Of a stretch of 64,000 bases of DNA, positions 1 through 11,002 are shown in pieces. The stretch's first letter is position 1. Each line of letters opens with the position of its first letter. The stretch lies in assembly GCA_050084515.1 (NCBI GenBank), contig CM114275.1:19592001-19656000 (forward strand). The letters run 5' to 3'. Origin of the DNA: Blasia pusilla (Eukaryota; Marchantiophyta; Marchantiopsida; Blasiales). The position numbers were made by a program, and so were the translations under genes. The notes below the pieces were generated by a model, which had not been told where the DNA came from, made no database searches, and was given only the letters and a program-made list of their open reading frames with translations.

Positions 1-458
1 TCGATGTAGTCCTCCACCGTTCCTTTCTGCTCCAGTCGCCATAATTTCATTCTAGCAGTGAGGATTGGATCCACAACTTGGAAATTTTGGAGCATCCCTT
101 GCTTCATTCCGCTCCATGTAATTTGTTGAGTTGTTTCAATCAAGGATCTCTCCCATCCTTGATACCATGTCAATGCTCGATTGATTAACCAAGATCTTAC
201 GAACATCCCTGCAATATGATCATCAATGTTGAAAAGGGATAAATGGATTTCCATCCGAGTGATCCAACCCTCTAATACCCCCATGGCTCGACTTCCTTTG
301 TACGGTTCTACCTTGCATGCCTTTGTCATTTTCAATATCAATGAGGCTTGAGCATTCATCTCCATCACTCTTTGTGCTGCTTGGGCCTCCAATGCTCGTG
401 CCCTTAAGGTTTCGTCACTCTCCCCAGAAGTCACGACACTCGTGGTTTGCGTCTCCAT
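1..458 (-). CDS. Gag polyprotein, partial (LTR retrotransposon B)
   Basis: Capsid-type Gag of an LTR retrotransposon, cut by the window edge. The minus frame is open from the ATG at 458 down to base 3, about 152 codons; an in-frame TAG lies just upstream at 492-494, which supports this start. The protein begins METQTTSVV, has an Ala/Gln/Arg-rich N-terminal helix, and then shows the retrotransposon-gag signature with a tryptophan-rich segment (WYQGWERSLI) and QNFQVVDPILTARMK before LEQKGTVEDYI. This is the usual Gag pattern of plant Gypsy-type elements, but without pol the superfamily is not certain. Its own primer site and LTR lie upstream at 1224-1576. The reading frame is clean over the visible part, unlike the other elements here, so the insertion is probably younger. 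Confidence 0.75.
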   Translation of the reverse strand, partial: METQTTSVVTSGESDETLRARALEAQAAQRVMEMNAQASLILKMTKACKVEPYKGSRAMGVLEGWITRMEIHLSLFNIDDHIAGMFVRSWLINRALTWYQGWERSLIETTQQITWSGMKQGMLQNFQVVDPILTARMKLWRLEQKGTVEDYI

Positions 459-1223
459 CCCACCTATCGGAAGAACTCTCTCTCTCTCTCTCTACTCTCA
501 TATTTGTGACCGAAGCAACTTCTTGCGCTATTTCTTTGACTTGGTTTTGACTTTGATCAAATGCAACTCAACTCTCTCAATTCTAATCATATTCCTCAAA
601 GTTTCTTCCATGATCGCTCCGACTTTCCCCTGACCCTTTACTATCACTCTAATATAAGATCAAGATATACACCGCCAATTTTGCACAATAGGGACTACAA
701 AAGGCAAAGTGTTGACTTAATGACTTCATTATAATACTCTTGACCAAACTTCCTCACCATAAACTCTCTATATGCTATCTTAGGTTGACAAACCACATGG
801 ACTATACATCGAGTGTTAAAAAACACTTGTGGGGCCTATTCAAATCCATTCCCCATATCTCCTCTAAAACAATATATAAATAGTGCAATCCCACACACCA
901 TCATATGTAACAATAGGGAGGATCAGGATAGCGAGACTCCATCACTTGCGTCATGAAAACTTCACCAAAGTGATATACGAGGTATCTCGTGAACAAAGTG
1001 TCTATCTACATATAAGAGTTTGATGGTGAACGGATTAAGAACGGGAAATTAGGAGCCACTGGCTCCCTCCATCCATTACCTGCAAAACAGCCCTTCCCCC
1101 TTACTCTACTTGCAGCTCTATAGCCACTGCCAACCTCTAACAACCTATCTACTCTAAACAGTATATCATTACTTAGTCATCCTTCCAAGAGGGATAATCC
1201 ACTCTCGTTGGAAGAGCAACCTT
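459..1223 (-). other. untranslated leader of LTR retrotransposon B
   Basis: This is the stretch between the primer-binding site and the gag start on the minus strand. I see no coding potential. It includes a (TC)n tract at 480-493. The part next to the primer site (about 1170-1222) is clearly similar to 46139-46185 and 46295-46345, which ties this element to the one at 45.7 kb. Confidence 0.6.
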
Positions 1224-1235
1224 GCTCTGATACCA
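1224..1235 (-). other. primer-binding site, initiator-Met tRNA type
   Basis: Read on the minus strand the 12 bases are TGGTATCAGAGC, the classic plant LTR-retrotransposon primer site complementary to the 3' end of tRNA-iMet. It lies one base from the LTR end, as expected. Confidence 0.85.
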
Positions 1236-1236
1236 T

Positions 1237-1576
1237 TGTAACTCTCCAGCTCACGGAACCACTCTAGAGTTGCTCAAAGGTAGAATGCCCTCAAGGCCTC
1301 TCCTCTTCCTTTATATACTTAGAGATAGGTACAATGAAGACAAATTAGCTCTACCTATCCTTATGCCACATGTCCTACTCTCATAGCATGAGAGAATCTC
1401 CTTTGGAGTCTAATGTCCCAACCTCATCTTCCTCAACCTCATCCTTATCTCCCTTTTCACCAACCTATGGCCCCACTCTCATCTTTATCTCATGTATCTT
1501 GTCTTTTCTCTTTTTTATTGATTCTTTCCCACTTATGCACTTTATGTCATAGATTCTAACTTAACTATGACTAACA
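1237..1576 (-). mobile_element. 5' LTR of retrotransposon B
   Basis: A 340-bp LTR. On the minus strand it starts TGTTAG and ends GTTACA, directly followed by the primer-binding site. A TATA box (TATATAAA on the minus strand) lies at about 1310-1317. The matching 3' LTR is outside the window, so no target duplication can be checked. The element interrupts the RNase H region of Gypsy copy G1: G1 homology resumes at about 1590, leaving roughly a dozen junction bases unassigned. A related LTR with the same TGTTAG start and a similar TATA context is at 45684. Confidence 0.75.
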
Positions 1577-1589
1577 AAGGATGGTTACT

Positions 1590-2513
1590 GCCGGGCACCA
1601 TCTCCTCATCACTCTCTCCGTGCCATCGAGCTCCTCTGTCGTCTCTCTAACTCGGACATGGGTTATGACTCAACCCATCCGCATCCTAGTTCAGCCAACC
1701 TGGCCTGTGAACCACCTCAAACTCATACTCCTGTAGTAATAGAGCCCACCTGGCAAGCTTTCCCATAAGCTTGTCGGACTCCATCAACCACCTCAATGGC
1801 TGATGATCAATGATAAGTGTGAAAGGGTTGCCGAATAAATAGCACCTCAAATGTGCCATGGCCCACACTGCAGCCAAGCAGTCTCCCTCGTAGGAGCTGT
1901 ACTTTGCCTCTGCAATGTTGTTCAATCGGCTCACGTAAGCCACAACAAACTCCCTCTCCTCGTTATCCCTCTAAGTAAGCATTGCTCCTAGATCCAACAT
2001 GCTCCAATCCGTATGTAACTGGAATGGGCGACCCCTAACCAGTATTTGTAAAATGGGCGAGGACATCAACATGTCCTTGACATCTTGAAATGCTCGCTCT
2101 TGATCATCTCCCCACAACCAAACTTGATCAAGTCTCGTTAATAAGGTCAAAGACTTTGCGATCGCACTAAAATCCTTGACATACCGTCGATAGAAGTTCG
2201 CTTGTGCAAGAAACGCTTGGACTCGACTCACATCTGTAGGGCGTGGAATCTGGGCAATAGCCTCTACCTTCATCTATTTAATGCCCAACCCACTCGGGTA
2301 TATGGTGTGTCCCAAGTACTCAATCTGCTCCTGAAAGAATCTGCACTTGCCTGGATGTAACTTCAGTCCATGTAACTGCACTCGCCAAAACACCTCCTCT
2401 AGGTGTCGCTCATGCTCCTTAACCATGGAACTGAAGATAAGAATATCATCTATGTAACATCGTACAAACTCCAAGCCAGCCAAAATCCTATCCATCACTC
2501 TCTGAAACTCCAC
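1590..2513 (-). pseudogene. Gypsy RT (C-terminal half) and RNase H, G1
   Basis: Reverse transcriptase palm/thumb and RNase H of G1. From the N-terminal side: RCYIDDILIF, with the RT catalytic YxDD as YIDD, near 2440-2460; then LGHTIYPSG; a connection domain (PRPTDVSRVQAFLAQANFYR); and RNase H with FQLHTDWSMLDLGAML and ITDHQPLRWL-like residues near 1790-1820. In-frame stops occur at 2274, 1971 and 1686. The RT fingers with the first catalytic Asp are absent; upstream sequence goes straight into methyltransferase-end remnants, so a deletion is inferred. At its downstream end it stops at the EEMVPG position, where the LTR retrotransposon B inserted. Confidence 0.85.
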
Positions 2514-2529
2514 TCTGACCTCCTACACC

Positions 2530-3110
2530 ATGCTCCACATCCAAAAAATGAACATGTGCTACTCTGGCCACCTTCGCCCTCTCCGCTCAAACGACATCCC
2601 AAGAAGTCCATGGGTGGCTATCTCTCCTCGTCCCACCCCCAGCCAATGCATGCATTACCTTGTAGGTAATGGTCCAACTCGTGGACGTGACGACATGGAT
2701 GACACTCACATCCGTCTCTGCTCAGCCATATCTAGGCTGACTATCCATATGAGATAGTTGAGGTCCATCGCCTACCCCAACATCTGTCTCCGGGATGCCT
2801 TAGTCAACTTGGAAGTAGCAAACCCCATGGGTGGCTATCTCTCCCCGGTCACCTCATCCCCCCTCCTGAAGAAAGGCATGGGATGCAATGCAAGGCTTCC
2901 CTCAACTCCCCAACCTATTGTCCATTGCCAACGGTGGTAATGGTCCAACTCGAGATCGACGCCTAAGCCCAAAATAGCATCCACTATGAGATGTGGTGCT
3001 CTCGACTCCATGGATGACACTCAAGCACCTCTGATGGTATCATGTTTTTCCATCATAGTCACGTAATGATACGATGCACCTAGCAACACAATTTTGGTCC
3101 TCGAGGATCG
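2530..3110 (-). pseudogene. C-terminal remnant of retrotransposon cytosine methyltransferase, G1
   Basis: On the minus strand about 2750-2835 reads PPMGFATSKLTKASRRQMLG, stop, AMDLNYLIW. The same pattern (AMGFPT ... VLGEAMDLDCLT) ends the methyltransferase domain of copy G3 at about 45.45-45.55 kb. It corresponds to the end of a C5-MTase domain (motif IX/X region), just before the linker to RT. The stretch also holds an imperfect internal duplication: the segment from about 2608 to 2722 recurs at about 2823-3028, sharing a 19-base start and the GGTAATGGTCCAACTCG block. The rest of 3110-3490 on this strand shows no domain I can name. Confidence 0.5.
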
Positions 3111-3387
3111 ATCACTCCATCACACGCACGAGTGTCTCCCAACAACCGCGACGTTTCTCCAAAATGTACGTTGGAGAACAATGACTACTCGCAGATCTCC
3201 CAAAACATCCTCGACCTTGATCCCGCAATCCAAATCCTGCCAGGTGATGAATGACCCGACATGGCATGCAATCTCCCAAAACATCACCAAAATAATGGTG
3301 CCAACTGGCCATCCAGATCAGCAAAATAATGGCGCCCCACCAAAGAGAAACCGATATCCCCCAAGAGATCTAACACTCCTAACACCC

Positions 3388-3576
3388 TCCTCTAGACACT
3401 ACCATAGTCTCATCTCTCCAGGGGTGTGGTATGCATGTATGCCCACATGCGTCTCCACTCCAAGGGCCCGAAGAGATCTCACTAACACCCTCCTCTAGAC
3501 ACTACCTAGCTGGTCGGGATAAAGGCATGACTCCATGCAATCTCGCTGGTCCGGGATAAAGGCATGACTCCATGCC
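3388..3576. repeat. local micro-duplications inside G1
   Basis: A 30-base block (GGATAAAGGCATGACTCCAT within it) occurs at 3509-3538 and again at 3545-3575, a 36-bp tandem period. Just upstream the block CCTCCTCTAGACACTACC occurs at about 3389 and 3490. These sit exactly where the methyltransferase core should be, compared with G3. Confidence 0.7.
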
Positions 3577-3809
3577 TGCCTCATGAGGTCATCGGCACTC
3601 CTCTGTAGCTCTTGAGTTGTACCCCACAATGGTGAAGAGGTCTCACCAACATGGGAAGAGACACCCGCCATGGCCTGTCTCTCCGTGGGACTATCCGCTA
3701 CTAGGACATCCTCCACATGTGCGTTCCCCTCCAACAACTCTCCTGGCCAGCTAACACTACCTCCCAATGTCGCCAATCGAGGTCTGTATCTGGAAGGGAC
3801 AAGTCTCAA
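3495..3809 (-). pseudogene. N-terminal flank of the methyltransferase region, G1
   Basis: An open minus frame containing WPGELLEGNAHVEDVLVAD and WGTTQELQRSADDLMRQAW. It aligns with the segment just before the methyltransferase motif I in G3 (WPSDLIGGHVHTRDT ... WGSSEQLVRLADEHLQTTW at about 47.74-47.93 kb). In G3 this is followed by motif I; in G1 it runs into the tandem micro-duplications at 3509-3575 and the core is gone. The function of this flank is unknown. It is probably a linker between the protease and methyltransferase domains. Confidence 0.55.
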
Positions 3810-4065
3810 TGTCGGCCTTCCGTAACCCCAATGCTAAACACACTGTCTTCCCTAACATCAAGGGTTGCACTCCCGAATCAAGTAGGACACGCTGCGGGTG
3901 GTATACTGTCCTTGTCGGACTAACCAAGCAAAATACTCCAGCTCGGTTATCCAATAACACTACTCCAAGTGTCTCTACTGCTCGCTCTATGGCCGGTCGA
4001 GTTGGCATATCTACCAACTTTGCCGCGGCCGCATGCCATGACTCTGTGGGGGGCGTCCCGAGCAC
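3757..4065 (-). pseudogene. retropepsin-type aspartic protease, G1
   Basis: Aspartic protease of the Gypsy polyprotein, which would cut Gag-Pol. The active-site motif reads LLDSGVQPLMLGK (Asp-Ser-Gly), followed by LGLRKADIETCPFQIQTSIG. The same domain in G3 (48.0-48.4 kb) has LLDS, stop, AQPLMLGK and nearly the same downstream sequence, so family assignment is secure. The part after the active site is short here because the frame breaks near 3757. Confidence 0.7.
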
Positions 4066-4157
4066 CGCTATGAGGGCAAGTCCACCACCTCCTCAACTAC
4101 CTCTGAACAAGAAGCAGTCACCTCTGCTCGCACAACATGGCGGCCAGCCAGAATACC

Positions 4158-6092
4158 TCAGCTGGTCCAACTCCCAACATCGCCAACTCTACGGCGGAAA
4201 ATAGTGGAGTCTGACTCACTCTGATGGCCACCTCCAACATTATGGTCGACATTGACTCCACTCGAGCCGGCATAGGAGTTGTCACTCCAACTCCTTGTGA
4301 CGTTGATGTACCTACCTAAGTTGTAGGCACCGCTAGTTGTCGAGGCACCATCAATGGTATGTGAAGTGCCCTCCGAAAATGTGAATGACACTGGAACCCT
4401 GGCCTGCCGCCCATCCATCTCCTCCAATGGGTCAATCTCAACTCCACCTCTCGATGGCTCGGTGCCTCTCGCAGCACCCCGAGTCATCACTACATCTGCC
4501 TCAACCTGAGCTGCACTACACATAAACTCCATGCTAGCAAGATCCTCACCCGGGTCAGGGTAAGAGGTAGAAGCTGGAGCCACACTAGCTACTCGCGCCT
4601 CCGTGCCTTCCCTTAGCTGCATCATCGTCATGGCAGCAATCCTCTACTCCAACTGATCGATGCGTGAGAGAAGTATCGGCTCTGGTGCTCCTGTTCCATC
4701 TCTTCTGGTTGGTGGTGGTCCTCTACCACCACGTCCAGGAAGAACTCCCTGACCTCCTCCAAGACGACCACCCCCAGGACCTCGGCCTACCTCTGGAAGT
4801 GCCTCTCGGCGAAGGTCAAAACATCTATCCCTAGTGTGACCATATCTATGGCAATAGTCACACAGGTATTGTGGTGGGGCCATCCTCTATGGCCCCTGAG
4901 CAATCGGAGGCACTCGTAGTCCTCTCCCATGCTTGGGCAGTCTCTCTGCCTATGGGCCCCTCCACACGTCCAACAAGACCACATCGGTCCCTACTGGGCA
5001 ACATATGTAGGTACAGGTCGTTGCCTCATAGGCTCACGATACCTGGCCTCCCCTCTAGGCACATCGGCCCACTCCCATGGTACTAGTGCTCGCTGTGGCA
5101 CCTGTGGGGTCACCGTCGCTCGTAGACTCGTCGACTCTCGAGAAAATCCAGGGGTCACTACCTGCTCCTCACTCATGTTCAACTCAATACGCTCAGACAA
5201 CTCAAAGATCACCTTCAATGTGGGCTTCACTATGTGAATTAGAACCGCATCTCGGACTCTCCTCCATAGTTCTTGGTCCGGAACCTCGTACCAATAGTGG
5301 ATTGACTGCGCCTCTATCACTCCATACGTAGCAATGATCAGCCTCCTCATGCGCATGAATGCCTCTCTCAGACTCTCACCCGATCGTCACTAAAAATCCT
5401 ATAGACTCTTCAGATTGTCGATGCGTACGCCCTCGTAGCTCTTCCCCAAATGCCGGAAGAACTCCACTGTGGGGCTGAAGCTGGGTGGCCCTCTACCACC
5501 AGAGGTCTCTGCCACATTGCCTGTCTCACTGCCCTCCTCTCCATCTAGTCTCCGGGCTGATGGTGTGGGTCTCTCTCCTCTCACGATCCTTTCATATACC
5601 TTGCGACCACTAGTGGACACATACCCTGGAGCCCAATACATCCTCCAGGCATCGATCTCTACTAAATATAGTGATCAAAACTCCATGTAGTCATCCATCG
5701 GAGGACCCTCCAAGTGCTGGAACAACCCCTTTTATGCCATGAAAGGGTTGAACCGTGTCCAGGTCTATATCTCCTCAAAGTCGCACCACGTGTCAGACTC
5801 CTCGATAAAATCATCTAAGTCGATGATGCCCACTGCACCCAAGAAACAACGCATGCCCCGATGGCCCATGTCGTCCATCTCCTGCCAAGTGATACTGCCT
5901 CCGTCTGCAATCTCGTCACCAGACCCGGTGTCCAGTGATGATGATCCAACCACGGATGGATGTTGAGGTAGCTCCTCACTCGTAACCCCTCGGTATCTCA
6001 GTCCACTCCGTGTCACACCATTACTATTACTCGCACTACCCCATTCTTCCGAAGCCTAGAAGAACGCCGTGATGACAACCCTGTCTCACCCG
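4158..6092 (-). pseudogene. Gag with two zinc knuckles, G1
   Basis: Degenerate Gag. The N-terminus (about 6092-5765) reads TRSGLRYRGVTSEELP and WQEMDDMG and matches G2 at 16311-16518; relative to G2 the start ATG has become ACG and the fifth codon is TAG. Middle segments at 5641-5399 and 5356-4991 (IHYWYEVPDQELWRRVRDA) look like the capsid region. Two zinc knuckles follow in different frames: CWTCGGAHRQRDC (4984-4787) and CDYCHRYGHTRDRC (4883-4644). The latter is a canonical CX2CX4HX4C nucleocapsid motif. A low-complexity Ser/Gly/Glu-rich tail (4631-4158) leads into the protease. Several frameshifts and stops make it non-functional. Confidence 0.75.
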
Positions 6093-6423
6093 CTCAAGCA
6101 CTCAGACTCACCGAGAGTCTCCCACACTCCTCACTAGCTCACCTATGCTAACGTCAATCCCGTGATGACACACCCGGCCTCACGCACACTCAACACTCAG
6201 GCTCACCATGAGCCTCCCAACTGACTCACCTAACCTAGCCACACTCTCGGGTCATACACGCAACCCCTACTCGGCAACCGCCATATATCCACCACATGCT
6301 ACACATGAAAAGAGTCTACACTCGTCACCATCATTGCACCCACCTAGCACCAGCTACTACCCGATACCCTGCACTCTCAATCACACACGAAAAGTGCAAG
6401 AAAAGGGACTTGAATGGGTAACC

Positions 6424-8625
6424 TGATCACACCCTCCAACCTACGGGGGGGGGATGGAGGTGGAACGACCCTCCCAAACTACGGGGGGTGCGCCTCCGGT
6501 CGCCTCTGATCGCCTCCGCGACCTAAACCTAGCCCGCCTCTGCGCCTCGGCCGCCTCCAGGAAAATCCTTGCCTTACCGACACTCACCGCTCATCGGTCA
6601 ATGACCTACTCATGAACACCCGCCGTCACAACCTGCGCTACATCCTACTGGTGTCCCCCATGAACCCGCACCAGAAAAATCTGAGAAAAATGGACATCAC
6701 TTCCGTGCACGGCCTTCCAAACACAAAATGACCAACAAAAAATGCCAACCAGTGTCTCCAGGGCTCCCCACCAAGGCAATTTGCTTACCTACGTGCAAAC
6801 AACGAATTCCCACTAGTCCCATGAGATCTTTCTCATGTAAAAATAAAGAGTAGTAAAAACGGTACACCCGACCTAAAAGTCCACTCCTCAATCTACATCG
6901 GCATATCGAGCCTCGTCCACCCTACGCTATCAAGGAATCCGGACACTAGCACCCTAGTCCTATCTCACACACATACAAGAGTGGTGCTCCAACGGCCCAA
7001 CATGAGAAAGATGGCTTAGGAAAGCCATCTTCCTCTCTTATATAGGGTTGGGAAGAGCCAAAAGGCTCTTCTCCTAAAAATAGCTATCCCCTTGGTAACC
7101 TACGCCCACAGGTTACCAGGGCGGGTGACCTAGTCAACAAGTCACCTCTAATGTACAAGAATTTTAAGAATTAATCTTTTTATAGTAATTTAATGAGTTC
7201 AATCCCCAAGAGGATCACGGTTATGTGAAAAGAGAGTTCAAGATGGCATTTATCTTGCAATAGTTTTAGTTAAGTGTGTACAATTCGGATTCAATCACTT
7301 ATTAGTGTATTCTTCTCTCCCTTAGTACCAAGATTTCTTTCCTTGATTCTCTCCAGTGGAATTGAATTCACGCTCAGGTAGATCTTCACTCAACACCAAA
7401 GAACCTCACAGAGACCTCAACAAGAACCTGGCTTCTCCTACTTTCGGAACTCAATCCGTCTAGGTGGGATACTTTCTATCGAACAGATTTCTTACAACTC
7501 AATGCTAATTATTCTAATGATGAAAGTGTTCTCCTGATTCACTCTTCACTCTGCAGACCCAATAAGAATTCTCAATCATATGCATCGCACATCAAGAAGG
7601 AAGAAATGAGTGCTTTACTACTCCATCAAGAATGAGAAAGCTTCAAAGTGTATACAAGCTTGAGAGGGTACTACTCCCTTGCTCGGACCATTCCTACAGC
7701 ATAAGGACTTCGTGAAAGAATGATGAGAATAGCTTTTTTCCTACTTCTTAAATATTTTCCGAGGTAGTAGTAGGTCCAAAGATCTGAAGCGTCTCTTAGG
7801 AATCTAGTGTCTATTGAGAGTTTGTAATTGCCTTGATCTACGGTTCTCTTATATTTTCCTATGATCGCTATGAATCCGTTGAGCGTAATTTTCTTAACTT
7901 CCTATCTGGTCCAAAAAGTCGCGTCTCTTCCTAGGCTAACTGTTCTAACAGTGTGCCGCTTGAAATCACTACAAGTCTTAGCTTCGCTTCGCTGCAAAAT
8001 CTGAACATCTTCTTCTTCCTTTGAGGACGAAGCTCTTCCTCTTGGTCTGAAGACGAAGCGCTGCTTCTTCGCTCTTGTTCCAAGTGCTTCATTCTTTGTG
8101 CTTCGTTGAAGAGCAGAGTACTTTTTCCTCTTACCCTTCATCATGCTTCGTTCAAGAGCGAAGCACTTCATAAACAGGTTCTTAATAAGGTTTAGTTGTC
8201 TTTTCCAAGCTTCGCTCTTAGTCTTTAGACTTCCTTATTGCATTTCCCTCTCCTCTAAGGCAAATCCTTGATTTTTCACCTCTCTGCCTTGTCCTAAGAG
8301 TTTTGCAATCCATTTCAATATTACTCATTCTTCCAATTCATTACCATAATATATGAAACAGTCCTATATGTACAATCTTCACTTCATAGAGTCTTTATTC
8401 CTTGAATCAAAATGTATAAATTTCTAAAAGTAAAAAATTGTGGGTATCACATCACTCGGCTCTGAAAGACCTCAAGAGAAAAGTTGTCAGAAACGACGTT
8501 CCTGACACAATGGACCTATCCTCAACCTCATCCGACACCGTGGGACAAAGTTACACTCAAGATAGTCCGTTGGCTCCTACGCCCTATCCACGATGGATCT
8601 CGGCCTATCGGCTACTCAGATGTGA
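6424..8625 (-). mobile_element. 5' LTR of Gypsy copy G1, split by an insertion
   Basis: On the minus strand, 8625-8455 matches the early U3 of the G2 LTR (G2 14755-14925), and 7146-6424 matches the rest, including the palindromic promoter block and a TATA box at 7037-7044. The 1.3 kb in between is foreign. The 3' third differs from G2 (different R/U5), ending at GTGATCA before the leader, as in G2. The very beginning of the LTR (G2 14615-14755) is not recognisable here. Confidence 0.75.
7152..8451 (-). mobile_element. LTR-like insertion within the G1 LTR
   Basis: A 1.3-kb AT-richer segment separates two halves of the G1 LTR that are contiguous in G2. On the minus strand it starts TGTGATACCC and ends CTTGTACA, i.e. 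TG...CA ends typical of a solo LTR. I could not find a clean target duplication. It holds a run of GAAGC/CTTCG-rich sequence at about 7975-8170 and no recognisable gene. Confidence 0.45.
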
Positions 8626-8963
8626 CAACTCTCCTGGGGAGTCTCCCCATGAGAGCCTGCATTATAGTCATGGACTATATTTTAGTCATTCCTACTATTT
8701 TTTCTATCCTCAAGATAGTACCCCACTTCCGCCCCTATCATAACTCGCCCTTCATCTTTGCCTCTAGGGTTTCTTGACGATCTACCTTGCAAGTATTGGC
8801 CCGGTAACAATCTTGCTAACGAAGGTTCCACTCTTGGTCATTTTGTTTGAGGTTGTGGGGTGCAATTCTTTTGAACTTTGCGCCTCTTGTCTCTTCTTCG
8901 AGACCCGTCCTCCACATCACCATAATGGACCTCCCTGTCCTTCATTAACTACGCCACTTTGAG
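8626..8963. other. unassigned
   Basis: No gene, LTR or repeat recognised. G1 LTR homology stops at 8625. Confidence 0.4.
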
Positions 8964-9332
8964 CTAGACAAATACCTTGCTCACTAACTTCCTCTTCTTT
9001 GAAATGAGACTCTCGTAGTTCAGAAGGCCATTAAACAATGCCCAATCCTTTCGCCACTCTTTCTCCTTCACTTTCCTTGCAAATTCTCCAATCGCACGCT
9101 CCGGCCACTTGATGTGCGACTTCTTCAACTCTAGGGAGAGGATTTGTGGGTCAAGGGCGCTATCCCAGTGCGCCTTCAATTCATCATCCGCGACGAATTC
9201 TCCAACCGTCTTCTTGGTCACCTTCGCATGCCTAGACGGTTGTTCTTCCCCTCTTCCATCACCACCTTCATTGTGAGGACTATGGTCTTCATGAGATGGC
9301 AGTGCCATCGTATCGCTTACCAAAATCCTCAA
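8964..9332 (-). CDS. hypothetical ORF downstream of kinase pseudogene
   Basis: A 122-residue minus-strand ORF, charged and lysine/glutamate-rich, with the block ELKAHWDSALDPQILSLELK and IKWPERAIGEFARKVKEKEW. It follows the kinase-like pseudogene on the same strand but in a different frame. It may be the C-terminal part of the same decayed gene after a frameshift. I do not recognise a family and no start signal is convincing. Confidence 0.25.
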   Translation of the reverse strand: MRILVSDTMALPSHEDHSPHNEGGDGRGEEQPSRHAKVTKKTVGEFVADDELKAHWDSALDPQILSLELKKSHIKWPERAIGEFARKVKEKEWRKDWALFNGLLNYESLISKKRKLVSKVFV

Positions 9333-9479
9333 GGAAATAGTGGTTTAGAAAAACCTCCAATAACAGTGACACGATGACATTTGGATACATCCATGGATCA
9401 ACCAAACTTAATCATTCACAAAATTGACCTCTTTCAATGAAGTCTTCCATTTCTCATGAAAATAATTACAATCCACCAA

Positions 9480-10881
9480 CGGATTTATATTCACATCATC
9501 GTGGTAACTGGCCTAAAAGCTGAATCTATATTGTCTACACCTAATATTTCGGCATTTGCTCTGATATTATGCAATAAGATACTCTAAGCTTTTGCGATTA
9601 GAGGGATTCAGAGTTAATGCCCACTTTTGAATCCTTTCCAAGTAAGTAAACCTCACATTCGTGTGGGCATCCCCGACAACAATGTTGTATGTCACATAAT
9701 TCAGATTTTTCACAATCATCCTTAGGGCATAGATTTCAGTGGCTATGCTAAAAAGAGATTCTTATGCTCTCATGTCAACTCCGGTGGTAAGTGCCCAACA
9801 TGATTTCTTTGTTCATGCTACCACTATCTATGAGGTGACACTAAGCACTCATCGGCCCACATAGTATTTCCCCAATCTCCAACCCGGATGTATGGGGTAG
9901 AGTTAGCTCCAAAATGGATGAAAATGTTCCGTGCATGAAGGTCGGTGTGAAAAACCCCATGCTTGTGGACAATCTCCATGGTACCAAGAAGGGAAACCAC
10001 TAGCTGGACAACATTAGATGCCTTTGCAAGACATCTGATCTATTCCAACTCTCCTAAATTAGCCCCGCCATTCTTCATGGTATGGCATACTCGCAACCAA
10101 TTTCCAAGGTGCCCACCATTCCAATATGGATAGATGCAACGTGGCGGATCCTCGATCGACCTTCCTACCATGTGAACAAAATCTCGATGTAAAATAGTCG
10201 CAAATATCTCCTCGCGCATCATCGATTTTCTTGAATATAATCGAAATGATGCCTTAAATACCTTCAGGAAATAGTAAATATCTTCACTAAAGGCAAGGGT
10301 TTGGTTAAATTACATCGATACACTCTTCCGTGTAAACCTGATCCCACAATATCCTCTAATCATTTCCTTCTACCAAGTTCTTGTAAAAATCCATGTAATC
10401 CCACATGGAACTATGAATGTTTGACCCACGGTAGTACTACGTCCCTTGAAAAGACGTTGACCATTTCTTAACTCAACACTAAACCTTTCAATGAGAGTGG
10501 TCTTTGCAACATTCAGCTGCTCATTCTTGAATGCCTTGAGATCGGTATACACTCTCTCGAGGTGAACACCTTGTTGGCCACAAAATTTAGTTAACGTATT
10601 GGCCTCTTTGACATCCACTTCCTAGTGAAATGTCTTTGCAACTCTCCTAGCCAATCTTTGCAATTCCAAGGTGTAGTCATAGAAACCATCCATACCCCTC
10701 AAAATGTAGGATCGTTTATTCTCTAACGTAAGCTGGAAAAACCAATCTAACCTGGCCTCTCTTATAGCCATGTTGAATTCATTCCTGGAATTCACTCTTG
10801 GCCTCTTTGCACTAAAAATTCTGTCATCGGTCTTATTTCGATTATCTCCCGCTCGTGAAAACCCAGCACCACTAGACATTT
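9480..10881 (-). pseudogene. protein-kinase-like pseudogene, intronless
   Basis: A single minus-strand frame starting MSSGAGFSRAGDNRNK at about 10881 runs through RPRVNSRNEFNMAIREARLDW, VERFSVELRNG-like sequence and GNWLRVCHTMKN, with in-frame stops at 10622 and 10370 and several more near 9830. At 9968-9924 it reads HGVFHTDLHARNIFIHFG, a protein-kinase catalytic loop (HxDxxxxN, with the Asp and Asn present). YIRVGDWG follows, where DWG replaces the usual DFG metal-binding motif. The N-lobe Lys and glycine loop are not obvious. It would be an unusual Ser/Thr-type or atypical kinase with no introns, which suggests a retrocopy or a transposon-borne gene. It lies between transposon debris on both sides. 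Kinase identity is fairly sure; function is unknown. Confidence 0.6.
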
Positions 10882-11002
10882 TGCTCGGATTGAGTGGATA
10901 AGAAAATATCCTTAGAAAAAAAAACCAACAAAAAAATAGTATGAGTTGAGATAAGGAAGTACCAAAAATAAAATGATATGAGATATTATGATAGTGGCTC
11001 AA

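Larger units (their letters stand above)
1577..8625 (-). mobile_element. Gypsy LTR retrotransposon copy G1, degenerate
   Basis: A minus-strand Gypsy element in the order LTR (6424-8625, interrupted) - gag (about 6090-4158) - protease (4065-3757) - methyltransferase remnants (3809-2700) - RT/RNase H (2513-1590). Integrase and 3' LTR are absent, cut off by retrotransposon B. Every domain carries stops or frameshifts. It is the same family as G2 at 12.5-16.5 kb: RNase H, gag N-terminus and LTR all match closely. A large part of the methyltransferase core and the N-terminal half of RT are missing. Confidence 0.85.
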
